DNA of 64,000 bases from Rhodospirillum sp047263945 (lineage in GTDB: Bacteria > Pseudomonadota > Alphaproteobacteria > Rhodospirillales > Rhodospirillaceae): assembly GCF_047263945.1 (NCBI RefSeq), contig NZ_JBLAVB010000008.1, forward strand, positions 166,386 through 230,385. The letters are read 5' to 3'. Shown piece after piece: positions 8,117 through 17,080 of the stretch. The notes beneath the pieces were generated by a model. It was given only the letters and a program-made list of their open reading frames with translations. It ran no database searches and was not told the origin of the DNA. Numbering within the stretch: the first letter of the stretch is position 1; each line of letters begins with the position of its first letter. A program made the translations under genes and the position numbers.

Positions 8117-8305
8117 TCAGGATTTACGGCTTTTCTGGCCCGTGGTTTTCATGGCCAGGCGTTGTTCCCTCAGAGCACGGGTGCGTTCGGCGCGGGCGGC
8201 CCGTTCCTTGTCCAGGTCGGAAGGGGGCTTGTTGGGCGTGTTGGGTTCGGTCTTTCTGAAAGCCATTTCAGCCCGTTCCCACGCCTTACTTGTTGATTGA
8301 GGCAT
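8117..8305 (-). CDS. Small basic hypothetical protein (62 aa)
   Basis: This 62-residue protein is highly charged, with a predicted helical run rich in Arg, Glu and Lys (DLDKERAARAERTRALREQ) and a basic C-terminal tail. It has no cysteine, signal peptide or membrane segment. The N-terminus MPQSTSKAWERAEMAFRKTE and the composition look like small proteins often found in Rhodospirillales, possibly nucleic-acid or ribosome associated, but I do not recognise a named family. It is 54 bp upstream of the transglutaminase-like gene on the same strand and may be cotranscribed. Confidence 0.55.
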   Translation of the reverse strand: MPQSTSKAWERAEMAFRKTEPNTPNKPPSDLDKERAARAERTRALREQRLAMKTTGQKSRKS

Positions 8306-8308
8306 GTC

Positions 8309-8918
8309 TTAAGTCCTTGGTCGATGTGCGGTCCGACAAGATGAATCCCGAAACCTCTTCCCTATCTCGCGGAGCATTTCTGCTCGGGCGTGGGATGGGA
8401 AAGAGAGGCTGTGGGAGATCCCCTGGGGATCCGCGAAAGAGTCAGTGAGAAACCGCAGGAGGCTCTGAGCCCCAGGGCGGTCAAGGTGCATGTTATTTGT
8501 GGAAACGCTTTATCCCCTGCCGGTATTCCATGTATCGCAAATGGCGGTTGTGTGGGGGCCGGAGTCGGAAGACGTGTCTTCTTGGGGCGTGTCTTTCCGA
8601 AAAGGTCTGTTTGTTTCGGAAAGACGGAGATGACGTCGCGTTTCAACCTATATGCAAATGATATGAATCGCTGATGCCTTGAAGTCAATCGAATATTGCA
8701 ATGTGAGTGAATTATTGTCTTTGGACGAGAGATATTTCACCAAACTGCATTGGCTGGCGGGAAGGTCAAGGGAAACGGGTGGGAAACCGGGCTGGTGGAT
8801 GTTGGCTGGTCTGGACCGCAGCGGGAAAACGTGAAATCTTGCGCCCCGGCACGGTCGCAGGTGGACTCCCGCAGATATCGGGGGCGCCGATGGCATGTCG
8901 GGGAGAGGGAATAGGGCA
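8309..8918. other. Gene-free stretch, no clear function
   Basis: About 600 bp without a credible gene on either strand; the open frames here have no recognisable domains or good start signals. A 15-nt palindrome GATCCCCTGGGGATC at 8418-8432 is the only notable symmetry. The last part is AT-richer (8640-8720) and may hold the dcd promoter. I see nothing else. Confidence 0.4.
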
Positions 8919-9509
8919 ATGAAGCTTTCCAACGAGGACATCTGTGCGCATATGGCTGATGGCAAAATTGCCTTCGAGCCGCCGCCGACCGAAGACCAGA
9001 TTGGGGCCATGTCCGTGGACCTTCAACTGGGCAATGCGTTCCGGGTCTTCTTGCCAGGCAAGGCCAGCCATGTGGATCTGGCCCCGCCGGGCGGGTTGAA
9101 GGGGGAAGATATCGAGGCCCTGATGGGGCATGTGGACGTGGCCGACGGCGAGCCCTTCTACCTTCATCCCGGGGAATTCGCACTGGGGATCACCGTCCAA
9201 CGGGTGCGCATTTGGGAAGGGTTGGCCGGACGACTGGACGGACGCAGCAGCCTTGCCCGACTGGGATTGATGGTCCATGCCACGGCCCATACCATCGATC
9301 CCGGCTGGGATGGGCGGATCACCCTGGAGTTCTTTAACTGTGGTCCTCTGCCCCTGGCCCTGCGGCCGGGCATGCGCATCTGTGCCATCAGCTTCGAAGC
9401 CTTGATGACGCCGTCCACGAAGCCCTACGCCCTGAGCCCGACCTCCAAGTACAAGGAGCAACTCGCCCCCCTCCCCAGTCGCATCAGCACCGAAGGGGCC
9501 GCCGAATAA
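8919..9509 (+). CDS. dcd: dCTP deaminase
   Basis: This 196-residue enzyme converts dCTP to dUTP, feeding dUMP and thymidylate synthesis. It has the trimeric dUTPase-like fold signatures GRSSLARLG (phosphate-binding) and HATAHTIDPGWDG (active site), and PFYLHPGEFALG in the middle. I chose the ATG at 8919 (MKLSNEDIC) because it aligns with the usual MRLSDxDI start and has GGGAGAGGG upstream; an ATG at 8895 would add eight unusual residues. With dut (23820) and thyX (24463) it completes the dCTP to dTMP route in this window. Its 3' end overlaps the convergent exporter gene by 26 bp. Confidence 0.95.
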   Translation: MKLSNEDICAHMADGKIAFEPPPTEDQIGAMSVDLQLGNAFRVFLPGKASHVDLAPPGGLKGEDIEALMGHVDVADGEPFYLHPGEFALGITVQRVRIWEGLAGRLDGRSSLARLGLMVHATAHTIDPGWDGRITLEFFNCGPLPLALRPGMRICAISFEALMTPSTKPYALSPTSKYKEQLAPLPSRISTEGAAE

Positions 9510-10506
9510 GGCGCCCCAGGACCGGCAACCGGTCCGGCTGGAGGAGAGTCAGGCTCAAGCCCAAGGCGATGACCGCCGCGCCCCAAAGGTCCGTGGCGCG
9601 GATCTCCGATCCCAGCACCCAATGGGCGAGCAGGATACCCGTCACCGGATTGAGCAGGTGGAATGAGGCTGCCGTCCCCGCCCCATGGCGGCGGATGAGC
9701 ACCAACCAAAGGGTCATGCCGAAGACCGTCACCACCAGTGTGAGATAGAGGATAGCGCCCGTCAGAGTCCAGGAGGGCAGTGCGGGGGGCAAAGGCTCCA
9801 ACATGGCGATGGCGGGCAACAGAGCCAAACAGGCCCCCAGGGATTGCCAGAAGGCGAGCGGTCCCATGGGCAGGCGCCCCGCCTTGCCCCGAAACAGGAC
9901 CGTTCCGAAGGAAAAAGCCAAACCGGATCCCAGGGCGTAGAGCAGTCCAAGGGGATTTGGGTTGGCATCCGTGCCGATTCCCGAGACCAGGGCGACACCC
10001 ATCAAACCCAGCAGGACACCGAGAACCTTGAAGAGACTCAGGCGCTCCACCCCCGTGGCCGCGGCGATCAAGAGGGTGAAAAAGGGCGTCAGACCAATGA
10101 CCACAATCACCACCTCGGGCCGCAAAAGGCGGATCGCGCTGAAGGACAGGCCAAGATAGATGGCGCCGTTGAGGACGCCCATGAGAAGGCCCAGAGTCAT
10201 GGCCCGGCGATCCACCGGCCCCCAGGGGGAGGGCGCCCGCAAAGGGGGCAGGCTGGTGGCCTGGGCGCCCCGGCGCAGGGGGGGCGGGGAAGGGGGCTTC
10301 TTCTTGGGCGGGGGCGTGACACTGCGGGGGATCGCTTCCGGCAGTGTGATCAGGGCCGGGCTCAGCAGCAGTGCGGCAAGGGCGAAGCGCACGGCCAGGA
10401 TCGTGAGGGGCGCCCATTCCACCAGGGCGACTTTGGCGACGATGAAGGCCGAACTCCAAACGAAGCTGAACAGCAGGATGAGGGCGGATGTCAGGATGCG
10501 GTCCAT
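9484..10506 (-). CDS. EamA/DMT-family drug/metabolite exporter
   Basis: A 340-residue inner-membrane protein with two EamA repeats and about ten hydrophobic segments. The first repeat starts SALILLFSFVWSSAFIVAK and the second near LGLLYALGSGLAFSFGTVL. An unusual proline- and lysine-rich cytoplasmic insert (PPPKKKPPSPPPLRRG, about residues 65-95) separates the second and third segments and makes the protein about 40 residues longer than typical. The ATG at 10506 has GAGGAG upstream. It is divergent from a LysR regulator, a common arrangement where the regulator controls an amino-acid or metabolite exporter. Substrate not predictable. Confidence 0.88.
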   Translation of the reverse strand: MDRILTSALILLFSFVWSSAFIVAKVALVEWAPLTILAVRFALAALLLSPALITLPEAIPRSVTPPPKKKPPSPPPLRRGAQATSLPPLRAPSPWGPVDRRAMTLGLLMGVLNGAIYLGLSFSAIRLLRPEVVIVVIGLTPFFTLLIAAATGVERLSLFKVLGVLLGLMGVALVSGIGTDANPNPLGLLYALGSGLAFSFGTVLFRGKAGRLPMGPLAFWQSLGACLALLPAIAMLEPLPPALPSWTLTGAILYLTLVVTVFGMTLWLVLIRRHGAGTAASFHLLNPVTGILLAHWVLGSEIRATDLWGAAVIALGLSLTLLQPDRLPVLGRLIRRPLRC

Positions 10507-10605
10507 GGCGGGGTCTCCTCTTTTTCTGGAACCCGGTCAGCATGGATGGTTGGTTGGGGATGGAAAAATTAATAAGGAATGCATATAAATAAGTTTCACT
10601 GATTT

Positions 10606-11547
10606 ATGGGGGATCTCATGGGAGTCGAGATGATCGAGGCACTGGGCGATCGCCGAGTGACCCTGGAGCAATTGCGGGCCTTTGTGCTGGTCAACGAGGA
10701 CGGCGGCTTCATGCGGGCCAGCGAGGAATTGGGTCGAACCCAATCAGCGGTCAGCCAGAGTCTGCAAAAGCTGGAGGAGGCCGTGGGCTGCCGTCTGGTG
10801 GAGCGGCGTCGGGGGCAAGTGGAGGGGCTGACAGAGGAAGGACGACGATTCCTTCCGACTGCCCGGGAGATCCTGTCTCGGCTGACCGATGCCCTGGGGG
10901 CCTTGAAACGGCCAGAGCTGTTTGGGCGGGTTCGTTTGGGGGTGCCCGATGATTTTCCTCTGGCAGCCGTTCAGGGGGCGATCTCCCATTGTCTCGCCCT
11001 GAACCCGGGTTTGCGGGTGGAGGTGGAGTCGACCCTGTCGAGCAGGATCGCAATCCTGCTTGATCGCGGCCAGTTGGATGTGGGGGTGTATAAGCGCATG
11101 GTGGGGGCGCCCGACGTCGGCGTGGAAGAGGGCGTGCAAACCTGGGTCCTGCGCGAGGAACCCCTGGTCTGGGTGGCCCGGGATCGGATACGGATCGGCG
11201 CAGAGGCGCGGGCGGTGCCCCTGATCCTCTTTCCGGAGGGCTGCGCCTATCGGGCTGCGGCTCTGGCGGCTTTGGGGGGGGCTGGTGTTGCCCATTACCC
11301 GGCCTACGTGAGTTCGTCTTACGATGCCATCCGCAGAGCCCTTGATGCCGGGCTTGGGGTGGGCGTGCTCAGTTTGGGGGCCGTGGGGGCGATGCATCGG
11401 ATTTTGTCAGAGGTGGATGGGTTTCCGCCCCTTCCCACTGTCCGGTTGCTGTTAACGGTGCGCGGTCGCGCGCCGGAGGCCCTGGGTCTGGCGGACATGC
11501 TTCGGGATTCGGCGGGGCTGATGCGTTTGCTTGACCCCGCCGCGTGA
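10606..11547 (+). CDS. LysR-family transcriptional regulator
   Basis: A 313-residue regulator with an N-terminal winged helix (VTLEQLRAFVLVNEDGGFMRASEELGRTQSAVSQSLQKLE) and a substrate-binding-like effector domain from about residue 100. Several in-frame ATGs lie close together (10606, 10618, 10630), so the exact N-terminus is uncertain; the downstream ones give a more usual length. The gene is divergent from the EamA exporter with 99 bp between them, which fits autoregulation plus control of the exporter. The effector is unknown. Confidence 0.88.
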   Translation: MGDLMGVEMIEALGDRRVTLEQLRAFVLVNEDGGFMRASEELGRTQSAVSQSLQKLEEAVGCRLVERRRGQVEGLTEEGRRFLPTAREILSRLTDALGALKRPELFGRVRLGVPDDFPLAAVQGAISHCLALNPGLRVEVESTLSSRIAILLDRGQLDVGVYKRMVGAPDVGVEEGVQTWVLREEPLVWVARDRIRIGAEARAVPLILFPEGCAYRAAALAALGGAGVAHYPAYVSSSYDAIRRALDAGLGVGVLSLGAVGAMHRILSEVDGFPPLPTVRLLLTVRGRAPEALGLADMLRDSAGLMRLLDPAA

Positions 11548-11560
11548 TCGGCCGTTGGTT

Positions 11561-12355
11561 TTAATAGGCGCCGTTGGATTTGCCTAGAACGTCGATGGCC
11601 TCCTTATAGGATGCGGCCAGGGCGGAGGTTGCGCGGGCCAGCAGCACCGTGTCCACGCCCACGGCGACGAAAAGGGCGCCCGCGTCCAGATAGGTGCGGC
11701 TCATCTCCGGCGTGGCGGACAGGATCCCTGGTGCTTTGCCCAGGTTGGCAATGGTGCCGAGCGCGTCCGCGATAATCGCCTGAACCTCGGGATGAGCCGG
11801 GTTGCCCAGGTGGCCGAGCGCACCGGCCAGGTCGGCGGGGCCGATGAAAACACCGTCCACCCCTTCGACCGAGGCGATAGCGTTCAAATTCCTCAGGCCC
11901 TCGCGGTTTTCCACTTGGACCAGAAGGCAGATGTCCTCGTCGGCTCGGCCCAAATAGCCCCCGTCGCGGTTCCAACCGGAGGCCCGGGCCAGGGCTGTGC
12001 CAACACCGCGGATGCCCTTGGGGGGGTAACGGGTGGCGGCGACCAGGGCTTCGGCCTCCTCGGCGGTTTCGACCATGGGGACCAGCAGGGTGGGGGTGCC
12101 GATGTCCAGGAGCTGCTTGATCTTGGCCGGATCCTTGTCCACCGGTCGAACGACGGGGGCGGAAGGATAGGGGGCGATGGCGCGGAGCTGCTCCAGGATG
12201 GTGCGGAGGTCGTTCGGCGCGTGCTCGCCATCGATCAGCAGCCAATCGAACCCGGCGCCTGCGCAGATCTCGGCGGAATAGCCATCGGCGAGGCCCAACC
12301 ACAGACCGATCTGGGTTTGGCCTTGGGTGATGGCGGTTTTGAAAACATTGGCCAT
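11561..12355 (-). CDS. hpaI: 4-hydroxy-2-oxoheptanedioate aldolase
   Basis: A 264-residue class II pyruvate aldolase that splits 4-hydroxy-2-oxoheptane-1,7-dioate into pyruvate and succinate semialdehyde, the last step of homoprotocatechuate meta-cleavage. Seen motifs: GLADGYSAEICAGAGFDW, IDGEHAPNDL, the metal-ligand block VQVENREGLRNL and GVDGVFIGPADLAG. The start ATG at 12355 gives the family length of about 265 residues. It is the distal gene of the hpa operon, four bases downstream of hpaH. Confidence 0.95.
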   Translation of the reverse strand: MANVFKTAITQGQTQIGLWLGLADGYSAEICAGAGFDWLLIDGEHAPNDLRTILEQLRAIAPYPSAPVVRPVDKDPAKIKQLLDIGTPTLLVPMVETAEEAEALVAATRYPPKGIRGVGTALARASGWNRDGGYLGRADEDICLLVQVENREGLRNLNAIASVEGVDGVFIGPADLAGALGHLGNPAHPEVQAIIADALGTIANLGKAPGILSATPEMSRTYLDAGALFVAVGVDTVLLARATSALAASYKEAIDVLGKSNGAY

Positions 12356-12359
12356 GGCC

Positions 12360-13172
12360 TCATTCTCCCTTCGCGAAATGGCTGGTGATGGCGCCCATGG
12401 GACCATAATCCACATGAAAACTGTCGCCGGGACGGGCGGCCACCGGGCGGGTGAAGGATCCGGCGAGGATGACCTGTCCCGCCTCAAGCCCAATGCCATG
12501 GGGGGCGAATTTACGGCAGAGCCAGGCGATTCCATTGGCCGGGTGGTTCAGCACGCCCGCAGCCACGCCTGTCTCCTCGATCACCCCGTTACGATAGAGC
12601 AGCCCGGCGACCCAACGCAGGTCCAGGTCCAGGGGTTTGATGGGGCGCCCTCCCAGGATGATCCCGGCGTTGGCGGCGTTGTCGGAAATGGTGTCGAAGA
12701 CTTTTCGGGGACGTTTGCTTTCGGGGTCGATGCGCTGGACGCGGGCGTCGATGATCTCTACGGCGGGGGTGACGTAGTCGGTGGCGTTCAGCACGTCGAA
12801 GATCGTCACCTTCGGGCCGAACAGGGGGGCCTTGAGGAGAAAGGCCAGCTCGATTTCCACCATGGGTGCGATGAAGCGGTCGGCGGGAATGGTGGCGCCA
12901 TCATCGAATTGCATGTCGTCCAGCAGGGTCCCGTAATCGGGTTCGTCGATCTGGGAGGACTGCTGCATGGCCCGGGAGGTCAGGCCGATCTTATGGCCAA
13001 GGATGGACCGCCCCTCGGCGATCTTGAGGTCTACCCAAGCCTTCTGGATGGCATAGGCATCCTCAATGGTCATCTCCGGGTGGTCCAGGGAGAGCTGGCG
13101 GATCTGGACGCGGGATTGTTCCGCCTCGTTGATACGGGTCGCGGCGGCCTGGATGGTGGCTTGGTCGAGCAT
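12360..13172 (-). CDS. hpaH: 2-oxo-hept-4-ene-1,7-dioate hydratase
   Basis: This 270-residue hydratase adds water to 2-oxohept-4-ene-1,7-dioate before HpaI cleaves it. It belongs to the MhpD/FAH-related fold; the metal-site elements ILGHKIGLTSRAMQ and VEIELAFLLKAPL and a C-terminal GDSFHVDYGPMG are visible. The start ATG at 13172 is preceded by GAGGA in the leader (acctgaggacc) and matches the family start MLDxxTI; a longer frame to 13238 lacks support. It sits between hpaF and hpaI with 10-bp and 4-bp gaps. Confidence 0.95.
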   Translation of the reverse strand: MLDQATIQAAATRINEAEQSRVQIRQLSLDHPEMTIEDAYAIQKAWVDLKIAEGRSILGHKIGLTSRAMQQSSQIDEPDYGTLLDDMQFDDGATIPADRFIAPMVEIELAFLLKAPLFGPKVTIFDVLNATDYVTPAVEIIDARVQRIDPESKRPRKVFDTISDNAANAGIILGGRPIKPLDLDLRWVAGLLYRNGVIEETGVAAGVLNHPANGIAWLCRKFAPHGIGLEAGQVILAGSFTRPVAARPGDSFHVDYGPMGAITSHFAKGE

Positions 13173-13182
13173 GGGCGGGTCC

Positions 13183-13572
13183 TCAGGTCTTTTTGAACTT
13201 GGAATGGACGTTATTGGACTTCCAGGTGCCCGCTTCATCGAATTCCGAGAATTCCATGGACAGCGCCAGATAGCGGCGGGCCTGGATGTCGGCGAAGTGG
13301 TCCTTGATCATGGCGAACAGGTCATCGCAGGCCTTCTTTTTCTGTTCGGGCGTGCGCCCTGCTCCCACCTTTAGGGAACAATGGACGAAGGCGTAATCCT
13401 CCTGCCCGTCGGCCATGACGTAGTCGGTCAGACGGATAGCGCGGGAGCGGATGCCGCCGATGGGGAAGACGCCTCCCTGGTCGATCAGGATTTGGTTGAC
13501 CTTGCGCAGCACGGCCTTGATGTCCGTCTGGCCGTCCAGATTGTCGGTGTATTCCATGACGAAATGAGGCAT
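13183..13572 (-). CDS. hpaF: 5-carboxymethyl-2-hydroxymuconate delta-isomerase
   Basis: A 129-residue isomerase of the tautomerase superfamily that converts 5-carboxymethyl-2-hydroxymuconate to the oxo form before decarboxylation. Proline follows the initiator Met (MPHFVMEYTDN), as required for the catalytic N-terminal Pro of this family. The central GGIRSRAIRLTDYVMADG and C-terminal ALSMEFSEFDEAGTWK blocks are typical of HpaF. It lies between hpaD and hpaH in the order known for enterobacterial hpa operons. Confidence 0.95.
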   Translation of the reverse strand: MPHFVMEYTDNLDGQTDIKAVLRKVNQILIDQGGVFPIGGIRSRAIRLTDYVMADGQEDYAFVHCSLKVGAGRTPEQKKKACDDLFAMIKDHFADIQARRYLALSMEFSEFDEAGTWKSNNVHSKFKKT

Positions 13573-13596
13573 GGGAGAGTCTCCGGATGGATCGGG

Positions 13597-14445
13597 TCAG
13601 ACTGGGAAGCAGGCGTTGATCTGCCCCGTGCCAGAACTGGGGAAATAGTCGGTGATGATCTCCGCCTTGCCGGTGTAGTCGGCGCCGCCCAGCAGACCCA
13701 AAAGCATGGCCGTATCGTGCATGCCGCCCTCGCCATGGCAGAGGCTGGCGAAGGAAGGGAGCATCCTGATGAACTCCTTCCAGCGACCGTCCTTCCATAG
13801 TTCGACCACCCGTTGGTCCACTTGGTAGAAGAACTCGTCGGTGATCTGGTCCATGGCTTCTTCCGGGCTGCCGTCATCGCTGAAGCGATGGGAGAGCGAG
13901 CCGGAGGCGAAGACGGCGACGGTTTTGTCACTGGCCTCAATGGCTTCGCGTACCGCAGCACCCAGCGCCATGGAGCGATCCAGAAAATGCCAGGCGCACC
14001 AGGCGGCGATGGAGATGACTTTGAAATGGCGGTCCTGGTTCATATAGCGCATGGGGACCAGGGTGCCGTATTCCAGCTCCAGGCTGGCGACCTCATGGGC
14101 GCGGCAATTGATTTTGTCCTGCCGGTTGGCAGCCTCGGCGATGGCCCGGCCCAAGTCGGGGTCGCCGTCGTATTCGAAGGCCATGTCCTTGATGAAATGG
14201 GGCAGTTCATTGGACGTGTAGACCCCCTTGAAGAGGGGGCCGCAATTGATGTGGTAGCCGCCGTTCACCAGCCAATGGGTGTCGAAGACGACAATGGTAT
14301 CCACGCCCAGGTCCCGGCAACGTTGGCCGATGATCTTGTGTCCCTGGATGGCGGCTTCGCGGCAGCCCTGGTGCTTGCCCGGCAATTCGGACAGATACAT
14401 GGACGGGACATGCGTGATTTTCGCAGCGAGGGCGAGTTTGCCCAT
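13597..14445 (-). CDS. hpaD: 3,4-dihydroxyphenylacetate 2,3-dioxygenase
   Basis: A 282-residue class III (LigB-type) extradiol dioxygenase that opens the ring of homoprotocatechuate. Metal-ligand and active-site regions VFDTHWLVNGGYHINC and SIAAWCAWHFL are visible, with acidic ligands further on. The ATG at 14445 has GGAGG just upstream and begins MGKLALAAKITHVPSM, the expected family start; the frame extends to 14535 without support. It is separated from hpaE by about 400 bp of repeats, so it may need its own promoter or depend on read-through. Confidence 0.95.
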   Translation of the reverse strand: MGKLALAAKITHVPSMYLSELPGKHQGCREAAIQGHKIIGQRCRDLGVDTIVVFDTHWLVNGGYHINCGPLFKGVYTSNELPHFIKDMAFEYDGDPDLGRAIAEAANRQDKINCRAHEVASLELEYGTLVPMRYMNQDRHFKVISIAAWCAWHFLDRSMALGAAVREAIEASDKTVAVFASGSLSHRFSDDGSPEEAMDQITDEFFYQVDQRVVELWKDGRWKEFIRMLPSFASLCHGEGGMHDTAMLLGLLGGADYTGKAEIITDYFPSSGTGQINACFPV

Positions 14446-14578
14446 GGTCGTTAACCTCCCTGATGACCGCCCGTTTTCGGGCTGGCGCTTTGGTTTTTGT
14501 TCGTCATTCCCGCATGGGGACAGAGGGATGCCCATATCTCCTTCTTGCTTGGAGTTTTGTTAAGGTATTGTTTTTCCT

Positions 14579-14704
14579 CGTCATTCCCGCGCAGGCGGGA
14601 ATCCAGGGTTGATTTCGGTGTCATCGGCGAAAAGCGCGCCCGTTGCGTCGACCGATTCCCTCACCTGTTCCCACCCTGGATGCCCGTTTTCACGGGCATG
14701 ACGG
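14579..14704. repeat. MITE-like element with 30-bp inverted ends
   Basis: The left end (14579-14608, starting cgtcattcccgcgcaggcgg) and the right end (14674-14704, ending cacgggcatgacgg) are imperfect inverted copies of the widespread CGTCATTCCCGC...CCAGGG intergenic repeat. An extra half unit lies at 14502-14513. The middle has no coding potential. Part of the left end plus interior (gcg...atccagggttgatt) recurs at 51961-51990. Confidence 0.7.
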
Positions 14705-14706
14705 CA

Positions 14707-14813
14707 TTAGAGCAAATCCCGAGCAATCTGGAACAGATTGCGACGACGATTTTCTTTAATATCAGAGGTTTAGAGCATGTTGCGTGAATCACATTTCACG
14801 CAACATGCTCTAA
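14707..14813. repeat. Palindrome pair downstream of hpaE
   Basis: The first unit, 14707-14759, and its linker copy the unit at 1451-1512 almost base for base. The second is a perfect palindrome with 19-bp arms at 14770-14788 and 14795-14813 (arms begin ttagagcatgttgcg) and a 6-nt loop. Placed between hpaE and hpaD, it could end or attenuate transcription inside the hpa operon. Confidence 0.85.
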
Positions 14814-14847
14814 ATGCACCAAAAAGAGAAGACGGGTCTCCCCTTCC

Positions 14848-16305
14848 CTATTCCAATCCCCAGCGGGGGATCATGTGGGTACCCAGGGACATGCAGACGT
14901 TCTTGGGCTCGGTGAAGACTTCGAAGCTCCAATGGCCGCCCTCCCGCCCGGTGCCGGACGCCTTGACTCCGCCGAAGGGCTGGCGCAGGTCGCGGACGTT
15001 CTGGCTGTTGACGAAGACCATGCCCGCCTCGATCCCCTGGGCCATGCGCAGGGCCTTGGCATTGTTCTCCGTCCAGACGTAGGAGGACAGGCCATAGGCG
15101 ATGTCGTTGGCGAGCCTCAGGGCGTCGGCCTCGTCCTCGAAGGGGATGAGGGTGGCGACGGGGCCGAAGATCTCGTCCTGGGCGATGGACATGGCGTTGT
15201 CCACGTCGGCGAAAACGGTTGCTTCGACGAAGTGGCCCTTGGAAAGCTGGCCCTCGAAGTGGGGCGTGCCGCCACCGGTGACCAGCGTAGCGCCTTCATC
15301 CTGGCCCTTGGCAATATAGCCGTTGACCTTCTCCCAATGGGCGCGGCTGATCATCGGGCCGATGATCGTCTTGGGATCCATCGGGTCGCCGACGGTGATG
15401 CGGGCCGCGCGGGCGGCGAAGTCGGCGACGAATTTGTCATAGATGGATTTTTGCACCAGGGTGCGGGATCCAGCCGTGCAGCGCTCGCCGTTGTTGGAGA
15501 AGATCATGAACAGCGCAGCGTCCAAGGCCCGGTCGTAGTCGGCGTCGTCGAAGACGATGAAGGGGGATTTGCCGCCCAACTCCATGGAGTACTTCTTCAA
15601 TCCGGCCCGGGAGATGATCCGGTTGCCCGTGGCCGTCGAACCGGTGAAGGAAATGGCCCGCACATCCGGATGGGTGACCAGGTTTTCTCCGGCACTGGCG
15701 CCATAACCGTGGACGATGTTGAAAACGCCGGCAGGGATGCCCGCTTCCATCACCAGCTTGCCCAGGTGGTCGGCGCTCAAGGGGGAGAGCTCGCTCATTT
15801 TCAGCACCGCCGTATTGCCCAGCGCGAGGCAGGGAGCGGTCTTCCAGGTGGCGGTCATGAAGGGCACGTTCCAGGGGGAAATCAGGGCGCAGACGCCGAC
15901 GGGCTGGAACATCGTGTAGTTCAGATGGCCGGTGTCCGACGGATAGCACTCCCCGTCCATGCGGGTGCAGACCTCGGCAAAGAAATGGAAGTTGTCCGCC
16001 GCCCGGGGCACCAGGGCCTTGCCGGTCTGGTGGATCACCTGCCCGGTATCCCGGGTCTCCATTTCGGCAATCAGGGGGACATCGCGGGTGATCAACTCCC
16101 CCAAGTTGCGCATGAGACGGGCGCGTTCCTTGGCGGGCAGGCCCGCCCATTTCGGAAAGGCCGCCTTGGCTGCGGCGACGGCGGCGTTGACTTCGGCTGC
16201 TCCACCGGAGGCCACTTCGGCCAGGACCTCGCCCGTGGCCGGGTTGACGGTCTCAAAGACTTCGGCGCTGGAAACGGACCGGCCGTCAATCAGGTGTTGG
16301 ATCAT
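14848..16305 (-). CDS. hpaE: 5-carboxymethyl-2-hydroxymuconate semialdehyde dehydrogenase
   Basis: A 485-residue NAD-dependent aldehyde dehydrogenase that oxidises the ring-cleavage semialdehyde. Catalytic elements seen: SPWNVPFMTATWK, FTGSTATGNRI, the general-base block SMELGGKSPF and the nucleophile region FSNNGERCTAGSRTL. Its place directly after hpaG and before hpaD is the standard hpa order. Length matches the family. It ends 34 bp from the perfect palindrome downstream. Confidence 0.95.
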   Translation of the reverse strand: MIQHLIDGRSVSSAEVFETVNPATGEVLAEVASGGAAEVNAAVAAAKAAFPKWAGLPAKERARLMRNLGELITRDVPLIAEMETRDTGQVIHQTGKALVPRAADNFHFFAEVCTRMDGECYPSDTGHLNYTMFQPVGVCALISPWNVPFMTATWKTAPCLALGNTAVLKMSELSPLSADHLGKLVMEAGIPAGVFNIVHGYGASAGENLVTHPDVRAISFTGSTATGNRIISRAGLKKYSMELGGKSPFIVFDDADYDRALDAALFMIFSNNGERCTAGSRTLVQKSIYDKFVADFAARAARITVGDPMDPKTIIGPMISRAHWEKVNGYIAKGQDEGATLVTGGGTPHFEGQLSKGHFVEATVFADVDNAMSIAQDEIFGPVATLIPFEDEADALRLANDIAYGLSSYVWTENNAKALRMAQGIEAGMVFVNSQNVRDLRQPFGGVKASGTGREGGHWSFEVFTEPKNVCMSLGTHMIPRWGLE

Positions 16306-16315
16306 GGAACGCGCC

Positions 16316-17080
16316 TCATCTGGTCAGGGAAAAATAGGTCTCGTCGTCGACGATGGTGTTGGTCAGGGAACAGATGCCCTCGATTTCGCAGACCACCTCG
16401 TCACCATGGGTGACATCGACCAGCCCCTCGGGCGTTCCGGTCAGGATCACGTCGCCCGGCTCCAGGGTCATGAGACCGGACAGGTAGGCGATCAGGGTGG
16501 CGACCGGGAAGATCATGTCCTTGGTCGTGCCCTCCTGGGTCACCTTGCCGTTGACCCGGGTCCGCAGGCTCAGGGCCTGGGGATCGGCGACGTCGGCGGC
16601 ATCCACCAGCCAGGGGCCGAGGGGCGTGCAGCCATCCCGATTCTTCACCCGCAGGTTCGGGCGGTAATAGTTCTCCAGGTAATCGCGGATGGCATAGTCG
16701 TTGGCCACCGTGTAGCCCGCCACATAGCTCAAGGCTTCGGCCTCGGGTACGTCCTTGGTGGTTTGGCCGATAACCACGGCCAGCTCGCATTCATAGTGCA
16801 TATAGGTGGCGTCCGCCGGGCGCCGGGAAACGCAGCGGTGGGCGGTAAAGGCATTGGCCCCCTTCAGGAAGACCAGAGGGCTCTCCGGCGCCTTGAAGGC
16901 CAGCTCCCGGGCATGGTCGGCGTAGTTCAAGCCCAGGGCGAAACAGGTCCTTGGGGTGACCGGAGGCAACCAGGTCACGGCGTCTTCGGCCACAAGGCGA
17001 CCATCGGGAAGCTGGACCTGGCCGTCCTTTTCGGTGACGGCCAGGATGGCCCCGTTCAGCAGGATGCGTCCCCGTTTCAT
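16316..17080 (-). CDS. hpaG2: HpaG C-terminal-type subunit: isomerase/decarboxylase (FAH fold)
   Basis: This 254-residue fumarylacetoacetate-hydrolase-fold protein corresponds to the second half of the E. coli fused HpaG, which decarboxylates 5-oxopent-3-ene-1,2,5-tricarboxylate. Motifs LGLNYADHARE, the metal-ligand block MHYECELAVVIG and LEPGDVILTGTPEG are present. ATG 17080 overlaps the stop of hpaG1 (ATGA), which implies coupled translation and probably a heteromeric enzyme. Here the two halves are separate genes rather than a fusion. Confidence 0.93.
   Translation of the reverse strand: MKRGRILLNGAILAVTEKDGQVQLPDGRLVAEDAVTWLPPVTPRTCFALGLNYADHARELAFKAPESPLVFLKGANAFTAHRCVSRRPADATYMHYECELAVVIGQTTKDVPEAEALSYVAGYTVANDYAIRDYLENYYRPNLRVKNRDGCTPLGPWLVDAADVADPQALSLRTRVNGKVTQEGTTKDMIFPVATLIAYLSGLMTLEPGDVILTGTPEGLVDVTHGDEVVCEIEGICSLTNTIVDDETYFSLTR

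Noticed and set aside
14875..16413. 512-codon open frame on the plus strand
   Set aside because: It is antisense to hpaE; composition (Gly, Asp, Gln, His rich) and lack of any motif mark it as a shadow.
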